NCBI GenBank assembly: GCA_035610365.1
Contig: CM069432.1
Span: forward strand, 6,820,001 to 6,884,000
Source of the DNA: Aquatica leii
Lineage: Eukaryota; Arthropoda; Insecta; Coleoptera; Lampyridae
DNA length: 64,000 bases
Reading direction: 5' to 3'
Positions 1 to 10,283 of the stretch are shown here, piece by piece. The notes under the pieces are model-generated. The model had not been told where the DNA came from, ran no database searches, and was given only the letters and a program-made list of their open reading frames with translations. The first letter of the stretch is position 1, and every line of letters begins with the position of its first letter. The translations under genes were made by a program, and so were the position numbers.

Positions 1-962
1 AACGGATAATAAACTAAGAAATTATTGAAAAACAAAGAGGTTAGCATTTTTCCATTAAAAACAACGGTCTAGTGGCCTCGATTTGAAAAAGGCTGTTTAT
101 TTCTCAATCTTTTGAAATATTGTTACTTACGATAAAAAACTAGTGCCGTTCTATTTAAAAAAATTGAGTTTTACACATGTAAAAGTTGTTACCTTGGGCA
201 TTATATTTTGAACACTCTGTATGTGTGTTGGCCCTTTAAAAAAAGTTGTTGATAATTTTAATGAATAGTGATACAAATATCGCAGCTCAAATTTCATAAT
301 TTGACAAGATATGAATTTTTAAAGTTGATGTTACAAATGTAAAAATTCTCAAAAACATCTAAATATCTCAAAAACCGTTGACTTTTGGAAACATGAGCTA
401 CGAACAAAATTAGTTTAAAATTACACGTAAAATTGAAAAAATTAATAAAAAGCATAGCATTTCATATAAAATAACCGAAAGTAATACGTTCTTGAATATA
501 TTTTAATTATAAAGCCAATAACCATTTACTTGATATTTTAAAAAATCAATATTAAATTATGATTGGAAGTATAAAAATTTTTAACAAACGGGTTACGTGA
601 AAAACCCTGTATATGGAATTCACTTTAAATTATAAATCAAATATCTAATAAAATGTTAATGTTGGAAAAAAAATTATTTGAATAAATTTTTAGAAGAAGA
701 ATTATCTCTATAAGAAACTATAAAAATAATTTGAAAAAATTTACATACGTACAAAATTATATAAACTGTTAAAAATGGCGAATAAACTCACTTTTTCTTT
801 ATTAGACCACATTTCAAGTCACTAGGACTTTTGGTTCGAGAGTTATCGTGGGTACATCGTTACACACACAGACACCCAAACATTTTTTACCAAAAATACA
901 TTTTTACTTCAGCTTCGAGAACGTTCACGAATATTTTATCCACTTCTAGAACGTCAATATTG
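1..962. other. AT-rich intergenic DNA, no gene seen
   Basis: I see no coding frame with family resemblance here. The stretch is AT-rich with scattered poly(A) runs. Around 790-905 the text has the flavour of dispersed non-coding repeat (a short ACACACAC run and an ATCGTGGGTACATCG segment), but I cannot name it. Bases 905-960 contain GAACGTTC/TTCTAGAACG motifs that also occur near 52590-52625, next to the related gypsy element, so this may be the edge of a decayed LTR. Confidence 0.4.
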
Positions 963-1019
963 CCGAACCTTTGACGAAACTGACAGAGGAAAGAGCAGAA
1001 TTTATAAATAGAATAAATG

Positions 1020-1366
1020 AAATGCTTTTCATCAACTAAAACAGGCTTTAATCACTTCGGCCATTTTAAGTTATGTAAAAGAAGATAGAAAATTTGTTTT
1101 GAATACCGACGCAAGCAATTTGGCCATAAGTGCGGTCCTTTCGCAGATTCAAGATGGACAAGAAAAAGTCATTGCACGCCGCTTCAAAATGGCTATTGCC
1201 GTTCCATAACCCAGAAGGACTAGTAGCAAGATGGATCAAAAGATGTAAGAGTATGACTATGACACAAAACACCGTGCCGGAAACAGTCATCGGAACGCTG
1301 ATGCCTTGTCCAGAAGACCATTTCCGGCGGACTGCAGCCATTGATCGCGATTTAAAGAATTTCTGA
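1020..1366 (+). pseudogene. gypsy RNase H domain, disrupted
   Basis: Reading across at least one frame change, the translation begins AFHQLKQALITSAILSY and continues to a DASNLAISAVLSQ segment; the catalytic Asp of DAS is visible at about 1107-1109. The domain then jumps to YDYDTKHRAGNSHRNADALS at 1240-1310, the usual end of gypsy RNase H. About 40 residues between these two blocks are missing compared with the relative at 50480-50757, so there is an internal deletion near 1200. RNase H removes the RNA strand during reverse transcription; this copy cannot be active. Confidence 0.75.
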
Positions 1367-1489
1367 AATACGACTACTCCTGGACTAGAAAGAAAACGGC
1401 CGACGACCAACCTAGGAAAAAGTGAGTGCTTTGGACAGAAACATCAAAGCGTACTAGGCACAATGGAACTTTTTGATAGTAAAAGACAG

Positions 1490-2580
1490 TCTTCTTAAGC
1501 GATTCCTAGAGAGTGTCGAGGACACGGAAAACAAACTACAGTTGGTAGTGCCAAAGGGCCGGGTGTCAGAAGTCCAAGATGGTACATCAGGAGGACACTT
1601 TGGCATAAAAAAGACATTGGGGAAAGTTTAATAAAAATTCTACTAAGTAAACTGCAAAGAAGACGTCATGGAATGGTGCCGTAAGTGCGCAGTCTGCGCA
1701 TCAGGAAATGGTCCATCGAGAAAGCGCAAAGCACCAATGAAGCAATACAACGTAGGAAGTCGTTTACAAAGAGTAGCGGTAGACGTCGCAGGGCCTTTTC
1801 AGAATCTGATTTGGGAAAACAAATACATGTTGGTGGCAATAGATTATTTTACAAATGGACGGAGGTTTACACCATACCCAAACATGAAGCAGCTGCAGTA
1901 GCAGATGTATTAGTAAAAGAGTTTTTCTGTCGCTTTGGAGTTCTGTTGGAATTACACTTCGACCAAGGTTGCAACTTTGAGTCTGGGCTGTTTTAAGAAG
2001 TTTGCCGAATGTTTGGAATTAAAAAATCTAGGACGGCGCGTCTCAATCCTCAATCTGATGGCATGGTTGAGCAAATGAATTGAACAATAGGAACATAACT
2101 AGCCAAAGTAGTTTCCAAACACCAAAGAGACTGGAATCAGTACTTGCGCTTTTTCTTAATGGCATACCGATCATCCGTTCACAAAATCACAGGCCACAGA
2201 CACCATCCTGTGTTATGCTCGGTCGCGAAATACGACTGCCATGTGACTTCCATTTTGGATGAAAAACGAAAAAGAAGTTTCTGGAGAAGATTACGCTAGC
2301 AAGCTAATCAAGAGACTAGACAAAGCACATGAGGCAGTTCGTAAAAACACGCAAATTGCCAGCGACAGAATGAAGACTAAATATGCCGTCAAGACACAAA
2401 ATGGTTGCAATTTGGTGTGATTATATAATCCCCAAAGAAGACGTGGTTTGTCGCCGAAGCAGCAGAGGCAATGGGAGGGCCCTTATAAAGTCGTGCAGCG
2501 TATTAATGACGTCATATATCGCATTCGAAAACCACCTAGAGGCAAGCCAAAAGTGGTCCACATCAATCGTCTAGCCTCGT
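1490..2580 (+). pseudogene. gypsy integrase, disrupted
   Basis: The region opens with LQLVVPKGRVSEV and GGHFGIKKTLGK, then the zinc-binding Cys pair WCRKCAVCA, followed by the core with LQRVAVDVAGPF and MLVAIDYFT. The core Asp residues are visible as DVAGP (about 1777) and in the FDQGCNFESGLF block (about 1960-1995). The C-terminal part runs INDVIYRIRKPP to 2575. Several frameshifts and stops separate the parts: the core is shared between two overlapping frames at 1668-1996. Integrase inserts the cDNA into the host chromosome; this copy is dead. The relative on the minus strand at 49190-50400 gives the same order. Confidence 0.8.
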
Positions 2581-2739
2581 TCGCTAGCGATAACGATATT
2601 ACGCAAACTCCGGTTTGAACTAGAGTAATAACTAGCAGAATCAGAAGTCAAGTCGAAAGAATGGACTTCAATAAGTTCATGAGCATATACGGAGGTTCTG
2701 GAAAAGCTAGTTTTGGAGTTACAACCGAGGAACAACAAA

Positions 2740-3132
2740 ACCTGTTGTAAACACGAAAAGATTACGCCATCGTACATTACGTAAGCCAGAATCTTGACAT
2801 GTCTAGAAGGTTTGCAGTCGTATTTTAAAAGAAGTTTAAACGGCTAGATGAACTACGGAAACAGCAACCGGCAGTCGAAAAAGTTTTAAAACTAGATACG
2901 CGGTGACCAACGTTTTGTTTCCTATCTGGTTACCAAAAAGTACTCACATACAAAACTGTTATACAAAAATCCGTGGCGAGCATTATGGAATCTTAAAAGA
3001 GTTCCACAATATTAAGAAATTGGCAGTACCTAAGCTTGGTTGTGGTTTAGATCAACTGAATTGGAGGACAGCTCAAAACCTGTTGGAGATCGTATTGCGA
3101 AAAACAGGTGTTCAAGTGTTGGTCTGCAGTTA
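2740..3132 (+). pseudogene. Macro domain, OARD1/TARG1-like ADP-ribosyl hydrolase, decayed
   Basis: Macro domains bind ADP-ribose, and the OARD1/TARG1 group removes ADP-ribose or O-acetyl-ADP-ribose. Frame 1 (2760-2940) gives YAIVHYVSQNLDMS, then a KKFKRLDELRKQQPAVEKVL block with two in-frame stops (TAA at 2827, TGA at 2904), and a GYQK segment where the family keeps its catalytic Lys. After a frameshift near 2940, a second frame (about 2970-3132) gives HYGILKEFHNIKKLAVPKLG and the signature CGLDQLNW, which holds the catalytic Asp, ending VQVLVCS and a stop at 3130-3132. Length and order match a single macro domain. It sits about 180 bp past the gypsy pol end on the same strand, where some gypsy elements carry env. 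The related gypsy copy at 49190-52345 shows no such domain. Captured gene or unrelated neighbouring insertion cannot be decided here. Confidence 0.75.
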
Positions 3133-3244
3133 ACAATCAACGACAATATCGGGTCAGGAAAGGTCCATTGACAGCTACTTTTATGATCAAGGAACCGCGA
3201 GACGAGCCAGGTAAGGGTCCCATCAAATTAATGCATATAACTTC

Positions 3245-3490
3245 CTACAGTTTAGAAACGTTTGCATGTCCGTCCATATGTCCAGGTGGGGGTTGCTGTT
3301 CAACTTTAACTTTAACACATACCAGACATCGTCGGACGTAGCTAGCGACATCATCTTTCATCTTTGGCCAATGATATAGCTGGGCGATGCGTGCAAAAGT
3401 TTTTGAAACTCCTGAATAAGCAGAAGTAGGTCGTTGTGGCAGCGTTGCAACACCTCTCGTCGTTGATTTTTTGGTACAACAATTTTCCAA
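3245..3490 (-). pseudogene. gypsy integrase zinc-binding (H2C2) region
   Basis: The translation shows AYSGVSKTFARIAQLYHWPK followed by VRRCLVCVKVK, the two-Cys half of the HHCC finger just before the integrase core. In this family the finger helps dimerisation and DNA-end recognition. The coding sequence ends at 3245 shortly after the finger, so the catalytic core is absent. It lies directly downstream of the RNase H of the same element. Confidence 0.75.
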
Positions 3491-3555
3491 TCTTCACCTT
3501 CTTCCGTAAGTTCAGGGTAAAGGTTTTTTTACATGTTTGTATAATTGAGAATATG

Positions 3556-3819
3556 TTACACGCCAAATTTCATCAACAGCAGGAACAGTGCGTGACAACG
3601 CATCAGGAACGACGTTATTTTTCCTTTTCTATGTATAACATTATAATCATACTGTTGCAGACGGGCCGCCCAGGAGGCCTTTCGACCTGTCGGATCTTTG
3701 ATATTGTGAACCCTTTTCAAAGCGTAGTGGTCGGTGACTACATCAAATTTGGTTCCCTCAATATACGAGCGAAGTTTTTCGATTGCGAACAAGACCGTCA
3801 AACACTCACGCTCAGTCAT
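3556..3819 (-). pseudogene. gypsy RNase H domain
   Basis: Starting at TERECLTVLFAIEKLRSYIE, the frame continues with FDVVTDHYALKRV, where the catalytic Asp (TDH) is in place, then SWAARLQQYDYNVIHRKGK, the standard end of the gypsy RNase H domain. The frame is open for the whole 87 codons; RT upstream (3890-4895) is in other frames. Confidence 0.8.
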
Positions 3820-3889
3820 GCTAAATCGACGTTCATTAGGTGTAAGAGAGCGACTGATGTAACATATAACTTTTTCTCATTCGGAGTAA

Positions 3890-4895
3890 GTCTGTGACAG
3901 CACAGCGCCTAGTCCAGTAAAATCCGGACAAGAAAGCACGGGAGTAGAAATAAGACAATCTTTGATGGTTTTAAAAGCTGAGTAGCACTCGTCATTTCAA
4001 TTAAACTTATTGTTCTTACGAAGCAATCTCATTAAAGAAACGACTGTGGAAAAATTAGGCATAAACCGTTTGTACAAAGACGCCATTCCCAGATTCTGCG
4101 GACTTCAGACACCGTTTTAAGTGTAGGTATTTTTAAGACAGCTTCAACTGTTGCAGGATCAACTAAAAGCCCTTTAGAATTAACAACATATCCGAAGTAA
4201 CGAAGTTCCGGTTTGCAAAAATGACAATTCTTTTTACTTACGGTTAAGCCAGCCGCGGCTACCCGTGAAATTACTTCTTTTAAGACTAAGTGTTTGCTAA
4301 ACGTAAGAGTATAAATGATGATATCGTCAAGATACGAAAAGCGTAAGGTTCAAGATCTGCTCCAACAACTCGGTCGATAAATCGTTGCTAAGTAGCTGGG
4401 GCGGTATGAAGCCCAAACGGTAATCTTGTAAACTGGAACAAACCGCGATTTGGAACAGTAGAACTTGGACTCGGATACTTGTATTTGCCAGTAGGCAAAT
4501 TTAATATCTAAAGTTGTTCAAAATTTAGCATTTCGTAATTTGTGTAGAATGTCGCTCAAGTACGGGAGAGGATATGCGTCCGGTTAACTGACCTTATTAA
4601 GTTTGCGGTAATCAACGTAACAGCGATACTTGTCATCTTTCATTTTAATCATTACAATAGGAGATGACCAAGCCAAAGTTAAAGATCCTACAATGTCTTT
4701 TTCAAGCATTTCATTAAGTTCAGTGTCGACATGCATCTGGAACGCCGGAGAAATAGGGTAATATCGTTGCTTGATGGAAGGTGAGCTTGTTTTAATTTCG
4801 TGTTCTACCAAGTGAGTACAACTTACACCATTACTCATCAAAGCAAAAGCTTTATCTACAACACGCGCAAGTACTTCTTGCTCATCACTACTCAA
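3890..4895 (-). pseudogene. gypsy reverse transcriptase, several frameshifts
   Basis: The N-terminal 103 codons (4895-4584) are open and show LVEHEIKTSSPSIKQRYYPI, then VGSLTLAWSSPIVMIKMKD and YRCYVDYRKLNKVS, the conserved start of gypsy RT. After frame changes the palm continues to YLDDIIIY near 4320-4345, the catalytic Y-x-D-D box, then VSKKNCHFCKPELRYFGYVV and VSEVRRI (thumb/connection). It synthesises cDNA from element RNA; the frame changes mean this copy cannot. Confidence 0.8.
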
Positions 4896-4972
4896 ATGCT
4901 CAGTAGATTAGATAGCACCAACATGCTCTTCATGTGGAATGTTAGAGAATGTCCACTCATTATGACGAAGAT

Positions 4973-5250
4973 CTAGGACAATTCCCCTTTCCAGAAATTA
5001 TTACTTAAAATAAGGACGTGAGGAAGATCAGGGACAACCAAAATGTCAAAAATTTTTGCTCGTTCACGTACTACTATAGGAGCCGTAACAATCTCTATAC
5101 ACGAGCACTTATTTCCATTACCGACGGTACAAACAATGTTATCAGAAGGAGACAAATCGCAGATGCCTTTAAGAATGTCCCATCCTTGACGACCCAATAT
5201 TGTACTGGTCGCTCCAGAATCTTAGAGTCCAAGCAATTCTTTTCCAAAAA
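4973..5250 (-). pseudogene. gypsy aspartic protease
   Basis: The frame gives DSGATSTILGRQGWDILKG; DSGA is the active-site loop of retroviral-type aspartic proteases (Asp at about 5218-5220). It is followed by the flap region and VPDLPHVLILSNNFW, the usual hydrophobic end (LGxxFW-like). A stop lies just before DSG, so the frame is broken at the active site. The domain lies between gag and RT as expected, and would process the Gag-Pol polyprotein. Confidence 0.75.
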
Positions 5251-5304
5251 TAGGAATTCGAAGGTATGGTGTTTCATCGTTGACAGCATGACTAAGTATA
5301 AAAT

Positions 5305-6420
5305 CTAATAGTACACGTTGCTTAAGCGGTAGATCGTTGTCATGATTGATATCAATAATAACATCTGCTTTAAATTGCGACGTCTTCGATTCACGTTTCC
5401 CGAACAAGTAGAACATGTGGTTATCGTTACGGCAGGGCGACCACAGCTGTAACATTTACGTGTGCTGGGCGAAGAACAATTACGTAATAAATGATCACTT
5501 TTCCCACAATTCCAGCAAGATCCTGAGATTCTGAGAGCAGACACATCTGGAATTTCGATGTTTGGGTTAGCCGTATTGGCGGCACTTGCTTCTTCCATAG
5601 CACACACTTTGTAGCTGGTGCGGGACTTGCGATATGCTAGATCTGGTTCAAGTATCTGAGATGGTAGTGGAGAGTTTCTGAATTTAGACGTGCGTATGTT
5701 TGCGTCTTCAATCATCTTACAGTAGTTGCCAAGTTGAGCAATATCTGTAAAAGAATGTACAGCTAGTTGACTCTCCAAATAATGTTGCAAATTTTGTTTA
5801 ATCAACTCCACACGTTGTATTTCTGAAGGGACTTGTGAAAGACGATTAAACAAACTTTCCATCATGGCGATGTAAATAGTAACCGATTCGTCAGCTCCCT
5901 GTGTCCTCGAACGAATTTCGTCCCAAAAGCTTATCTCAAAATCGCATGGTTGAAACGCAGCTTTATGAACTGAGTTTCGAATTGAGCGATACTATACTCG
6001 AGCATTTCCTGTAATTCAATGGCTGCAGCGCATAATTGACCTTTAGACACATTTCGTGCTACTCGTGTTTCTTCTACTTTTTCCAAGAAACTAAATAATC
6101 CAGACTCGCCATTAAAAGTTATCTTCCACTTGTTGATATCTAAAAAGTTAGCCGAAAAGGTTTCTGATAGATGGTTAAGATCATTCTTTGCAGAAGATCG
6201 TCGATTGATTGCGTTTACAAACGGTGGATATCTGTAGGAGGGCGACTTTGCTTAACGTCTTCAGTAAGAAAATTGGGAGCAACTGTGTGCTGGTCGACAA
6301 TTACAGGAGTTTGTTCTTCGCCATATACCGATGAATGATGAGAAAAATCCGATGAACAAGATTCTTCATCTTTATTGTCTTTGTTAGTTTTAAGGTAAGA
6401 CCGTGACATTCTGCAAGATA
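5305..6420 (-). pseudogene. gypsy Gag with CCHC zinc knuckle
   Basis: An open stretch of 186 codons (5865-5305) contains capsid-like helices and the zinc knuckle CWNCGKSDHLLRNC (C-x2-C-x4-H-x4-C, about 5485-5526), followed at once by CYSCGRP, a degenerate second knuckle. Upstream, 6466-6215 encodes an acidic, polar N-terminus that probably starts at MSRSYLKTNKD (about 6408). Between 5870 and 6210 the frame is broken. Gag packages the element RNA; the knuckle binds nucleic acid. Confidence 0.8.
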
Positions 6421-6589
6421 GCGGTGAGTAGATTTGAAAAAACAGGAATTGATTTGATTTTCGCATGTGTGGTATCGGCTGTCATTGCTGTTTACGTAAT
6501 GTTGTGAATTTTTTTGCAAATACACATACATTATGTAGATTTACAAAAGAAACACTATGCGAACATGGGGGCGGGGCAATGCCGCCAAC

Positions 6590-8060
6590 AACCGTTGAGA
6601 AAAAATCTGCTTTTGGAGGTATTTTTTCGAATATACCTTGCCGTTATACGCGTATTACTGAAAAAGCAAAATAGTCTTCAGAAACACTGAACGCTGCCGT
6701 ATCAGCAGTAGTAGCTGATAAAAAATCTGCGAATTTTGCACTAACTACTTTGGAATTTTGAGTTCCACACTGACAGACTGCCTAAAGATAGGAAACAGAG
6801 AGCAAAGTTTTTATTTGATGAAAGCAACAATATAAAACACATATTCAACACTGACACAAGACTTGCTGGGAGAGACTGAAGGTTTCCTAATACATTTTTC
6901 TACAGTTAGTTTTCAAAATCCAGAAACTACTAACCTTAATCGCATTTATGAGTTTAATCGACAAGAAATTGATATATTTTTTATATAGTATATATATATA
7001 TATATATATATACAAAATTTGTAATATTAATGAGACTGGCATCAAAACTGTTCAAAAACCAGGAAAACTTCTAGAGATCAAAAACAGATGGGCTTGGCAG
7101 GCAGCTGTGATAAAAACGTCACTGTTGTGTGTGCGTTTAATGCTACAAGGAAATACATACCGTCATTGTTTATATATCCTCTACAACAAAGAATGAATAG
7201 CCAATTGAGCAACGGTGGTCCAGCGGGTGCTGTCTACATGTGCTCAAAAATAAAAATTTGATGAAAAACTTATTTTCTAGTGACCGAAAATCATAGCAGT
7301 CACAAATATATAATTTCTGTAAAGACAACTTTCTTTTCTTTCTCATAATACCGCCTCATGTTTAACACAGATTACAGACACTGGATGTAACATTTTATGG
7401 GTTGTTAAAAACTGCATTCAACAGAGTATGTGACCTTTTCATGAAACCAAAACCGAATACCAAAATAACACCGTATAGAAAAGTCAGTCTACAGCTTTTG
7501 CACTACCGAAATTTATCTCTTACAACTAAATCAATTTACAGATAACAAATTTTCTGGCTTCAATGCAGTTGCAGTTGTCGGTGATCGATGACGCTGAATC
7601 TTCTGTTGTAGAAGAACAAATTCAAAAAGTTGCCGACAACTAAAGGAGGTTTTGAAATAAATTCCGACAACGACAACAAATAAAAAACAGCAATATTCAC
7701 AAATTGTTACCAGCGCATCGATGAAGACTATCTTCAAATAAAACTAATTAAAAAAAAAACAAAAAAAAAGAAAATAAAAAGAAACAAAGCTCGTCTTCTA
7801 AACGTCTTACAAATAAGCAAAGAAGAGGAAAGAAAAATATCACTTTTCTAGTTTATGATACTGATTCTGATTCAATTGACGAAATATATTTGGCGAATGA
7901 ATTGGACTGAATATTTATGATAAACTACAAATCACAGCAAATTTAGCAGACGGTTGCATTATTTGTCAGGAGAAAGGCAAAGATGAAGTATGGTACAGAT
8001 GTGTCATTTGTGGAAAATGAGGTCATAAGGATTGACAGAAAATACATACGTGACTATTGT
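6590..8060 (+). pseudogene. pogo/Tigger-like DDE transposase relic with psq HTH and C-terminal PHD-like finger
   Basis: Across many frameshifts three parts can be read in order. 6680-6800: a psq-type helix-turn-helix (ETLNAAVSAVVADKKSANFA). 7025-7500: the DDE_1 core, with NINETGIKTVQKPGKLLEI (second-strand acidic residue), then SQLSNGGPAGAVYMCS and a degraded NHSSH block with HSTEYVTF downstream. 7930-8040: DGCIICQEKGKDEVWYRC and VICGK followed by GHKD, a cysteine-rich PHD-like finger common at the C-terminus of this insect transposase group. A (TA)n run interrupts at 6989-7012. It would bind and cut the transposon ends; this copy is dead. No TIRs were identified. Confidence 0.75.
6989..7012. 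repeat. (TA)n microsatellite
   Basis: An uninterrupted run of TA dinucleotides, about 12 units, lies inside the pogo-like transposase relic. Confidence 0.95.
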
Positions 8061-8265
8061 AAGGTGCACTGAAAGTAAAAACAAAAGAAGTAGAGATATT
8101 GTTTTTCTTTAATGTTCATTCTATGAAATATTATAAAGGTAATTACGGTGACACTGCCAAGTGACTGAATTGTGTGCTGCAATCCAATTTTAGAAAATTT
8201 TACAAAACTTTGTCTATTTAAATAAATCAAAAAAATATAAAATTTACGTAATCAAAAAAGTAGAC
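8060..8265. other. AT-rich gap between pogo relic and PLE-A
   Basis: Nothing recognisable; this may hold the 3' end of the pogo-like element, but no TIR was found. Confidence 0.4.
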
Positions 8266-8359
8266 TATGTAAATTTTATTAACCAAATATTGTAGGAAAT
8301 AGATAACAGCCATAAAATTCATATTTTTATATTTATTTAAAAACACAGTAGTTACAATC

Positions 8360-8390
8360 GTTTCGCCAATTATTATAATGGCTTCTTCAG
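8360..8390 (-). ncRNA. Hammerhead-ribozyme-like motif, PLE-A minus arm
   Basis: On the minus strand: CTGAAGA, one extra A, stem GCCA/TGGC around an AT loop, then GAAAC. CUGANGA and GAAA are the two invariant core strings of hammerhead ribozymes, which Penelope-like elements are known to carry. The single extra base before the stem departs from the textbook core. The outer helix seen in the plus arm is partly deleted here. Confidence 0.5.
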
Positions 8391-8532
8391 ATGTTAATTA
8401 TACAACTTCTATCTTTCATTTATTATTAAGTGTAACATTCTTTCTACAATACAATTTAATAAATTAATAGATATGTGAAAAGATAAACTTTTCTTAAACT
8501 TACTCTGTGATAGAAAATTTTTTAATTAAATA

Positions 8533-9217
8533 TCTATATATATATAAATGTTATGTTGGTTTGTGTACGCTTTAAAAACTCAAAAAGTTCTGCACCGATT
8601 GAGTTGAAATTTTAACATGATATAAAATCCGCATCAAGGATGGTTTTTATCTATTTTTTGCATCAGTCACATATCTGCGACCGCGAGAAAACAGTTTTTT
8701 TAACGATCAGCTGTGTACTAGTGACCGTGCCATCTGCCATAAGCGATGAAAACACTCGCTGACAACCGCAATAATAACGACGCAGTCACATGAGAAACAA
8801 TTTCGTTCCCAATTACATTGTTTATTTACAAAATTTGCTTCTGATTCTGATTATTATACAATCTGAATTAAATATTCACTTAAATCAAGAATTTTTGGTG
8901 TGATAGTGTTGTGATCGAACTGCGCCTTTCACCAAATCGTAAGTAGAGGTTATATTTTATATCAAAGATGGACAGTAAAAATATTATTAACTGACAGGCA
9001 AAATAAAAGGACTTATTATAATTCAAGTGAATTTATAACAGAAGTGAGTGGTTATATCTTTTTATTACATCTAACACGTGTACGTAATTATATTATTTAG
9101 TTTTTATATTATTTATTTTGGATTAACCTCACTTTTAATGTATATAAATATAATTACATTAAATGTCAACCATTCAATCACAATGTGCCACTGCGAAGCG
9201 TGGCAGGGTACAGCTAG
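8533..9217 (+). mobile_element. Non-autonomous Helitron, complete
   Basis: It begins TCTATATATATATAAATG and ends GGTACAGCTAG, the TC...CTAG termini of Helitrons. A hairpin GCCAC (9187-9191) / GTGGC (9200-9204) with loop TGCGAAGC ends nine bases before the CTAG. It is inserted between A (8532) and T (9218), the Helitron target, and creates no target duplication. The matching empty site is preserved in the other PLE-A arm at about 18805-18850. No rep/helicase frame is present, so it must have moved with enzymes supplied elsewhere. Confidence 0.88.
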
Positions 9218-9689
9218 TTATTTAATAATTATATAAACTTTAACTTTATGAAAGACTTTTTATACACAACAATATTAATAAAAAGCCATCATTTACTATA
9301 ACGTGTAAAAGGATCGAAGTTGAACCCACAAATCGCAAATTTGATATCAATAGATTATTTTGTACATGTGAGAATTTAGTATTCATGAAATATTTTAACA
9401 TTAAATTTTATGTACACACTTAAAATTGTTTATTATTAATAATCCAATTAGGAGGTTTTACTTTGCATACATATTTTTTTTATTTTTTTTTAAATTTTTA
9501 TTTTTACATCCTTTTCTCTTAAATAAATTAGTTTATTTTGATTTATTAATGACGAAATTATAAATTGAATTCAGATTTTCAATATCTGTTTTATAATTAA
9601 CGGTTGTATTATCCTTTTTAATTTTAATCTCTTTATAAATTAATCTTTTTTTTTATTATTTTCTATACGTAATATTGTTGGTGATATAA

Positions 9690-9870
9690 AATTGAATTTA
9701 TGTTTTTTCTCAACAGTATGGTCCGACAATGCAGTATTCTGAAGATGTGGTCAAGCTTTTTTGGTTTTTATAGAATTTTTATGCTGATTAAATCTTTTAT
9801 TTAAATTTTGTTTTGTTTGTCCTATATAAATTCCATTACAATTCGTACAATCCAACTGGTATACTACATT
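9690..9870 (-). pseudogene. PLE-A GIY-YIG endonuclease (minus arm)
   Basis: The translation reads VVYQLDCTNCNGIYIGQTKQ then LNKRFNQHKNS, which is the GIY...YIG-like core, with the Arg and His of the helix and the CxxC typical of Penelope endonucleases, and then SDHTVEKKHKFNF. It nicks target DNA to prime reverse transcription. An in-frame stop after KTKKA and others near 9900-9960 break the link to the RT. The plus arm has the same domain at about 18172-18330. Confidence 0.8.
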
Positions 9871-10283
9871 AGATATTGAAAGTTTGTCTGTTTTATCTTT
9901 TAAGTTATTAAATAATTTTTTTCCTAAGTTAAATGATTTTTAAAAGAAGTTGTAAAATTATATTTAAGTAGTTCTTTTTAATTGATAAGATAAGTTAGGT
10001 ATAAATGGCAATGACACGTATTTTTTTCCTACTGTTTTTAGATCATAATTGGCTAAACTTAGATTTACATTTGTTTCTTGTTCTTTTTTCTTTTTTAATA
10101 TGTTAATTCTTTTTGTGATGTTATTGTTAATAAATTTTAAGGGAAAATTATTTTGGCATAATTTTTTTTTAATTGTTTTTATATTTTTAAAATGAAACTT
10201 AAGTGATGATAAACTAATTGCTCTATGTGTTAAATTATTAATAATACTTTTTTTATATTGAATTGCAGTGAATGAATTAAAAT

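Larger units (their letters stand above)
963..2600 (+). mobile_element. Ty3/gypsy LTR retrotransposon fragment (RNase H to integrase end)
   Basis: This is the 3' half of a gypsy pol gene, broken by frameshifts and small deletions. It covers the end of reverse transcriptase, RNase H and integrase. Its translation runs parallel to the minus-strand element at 49190-52345; for example both end pol with INDVIYRI.KPPR.KPKVVH, so the two belong to one lineage. The copy begins inside pol at about 963, so gag, protease and most of RT are missing. I cannot define an LTR at either end. A macro domain follows on the same strand. Confidence 0.85.
3240..6470 (-). mobile_element. Ty3/gypsy LTR retrotransposon, second lineage, integrase-truncated
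   Basis: Reading from 6470 down to 3240 gives gag, zinc knuckle, protease, RT, RNase H and the start of integrase in the standard gypsy order. It is not the lineage at 963-2600: the RNase H and integrase sequences are clearly different. The integrase core is missing, because the element stops at about 3240 against the macro-domain locus. The 5' LTR would be expected beyond 6470, but the plus-strand pogo relic starts at about 6590 and no LTR can be defined. Frameshifts and stops occur in every domain. Confidence 0.85.

Noticed and set aside
6430..6590. 5' LTR of the gypsy element at 3240-6470
   Set aside because: No matching 3' LTR and no TG...CA boundaries could be paired, so I did not call it.
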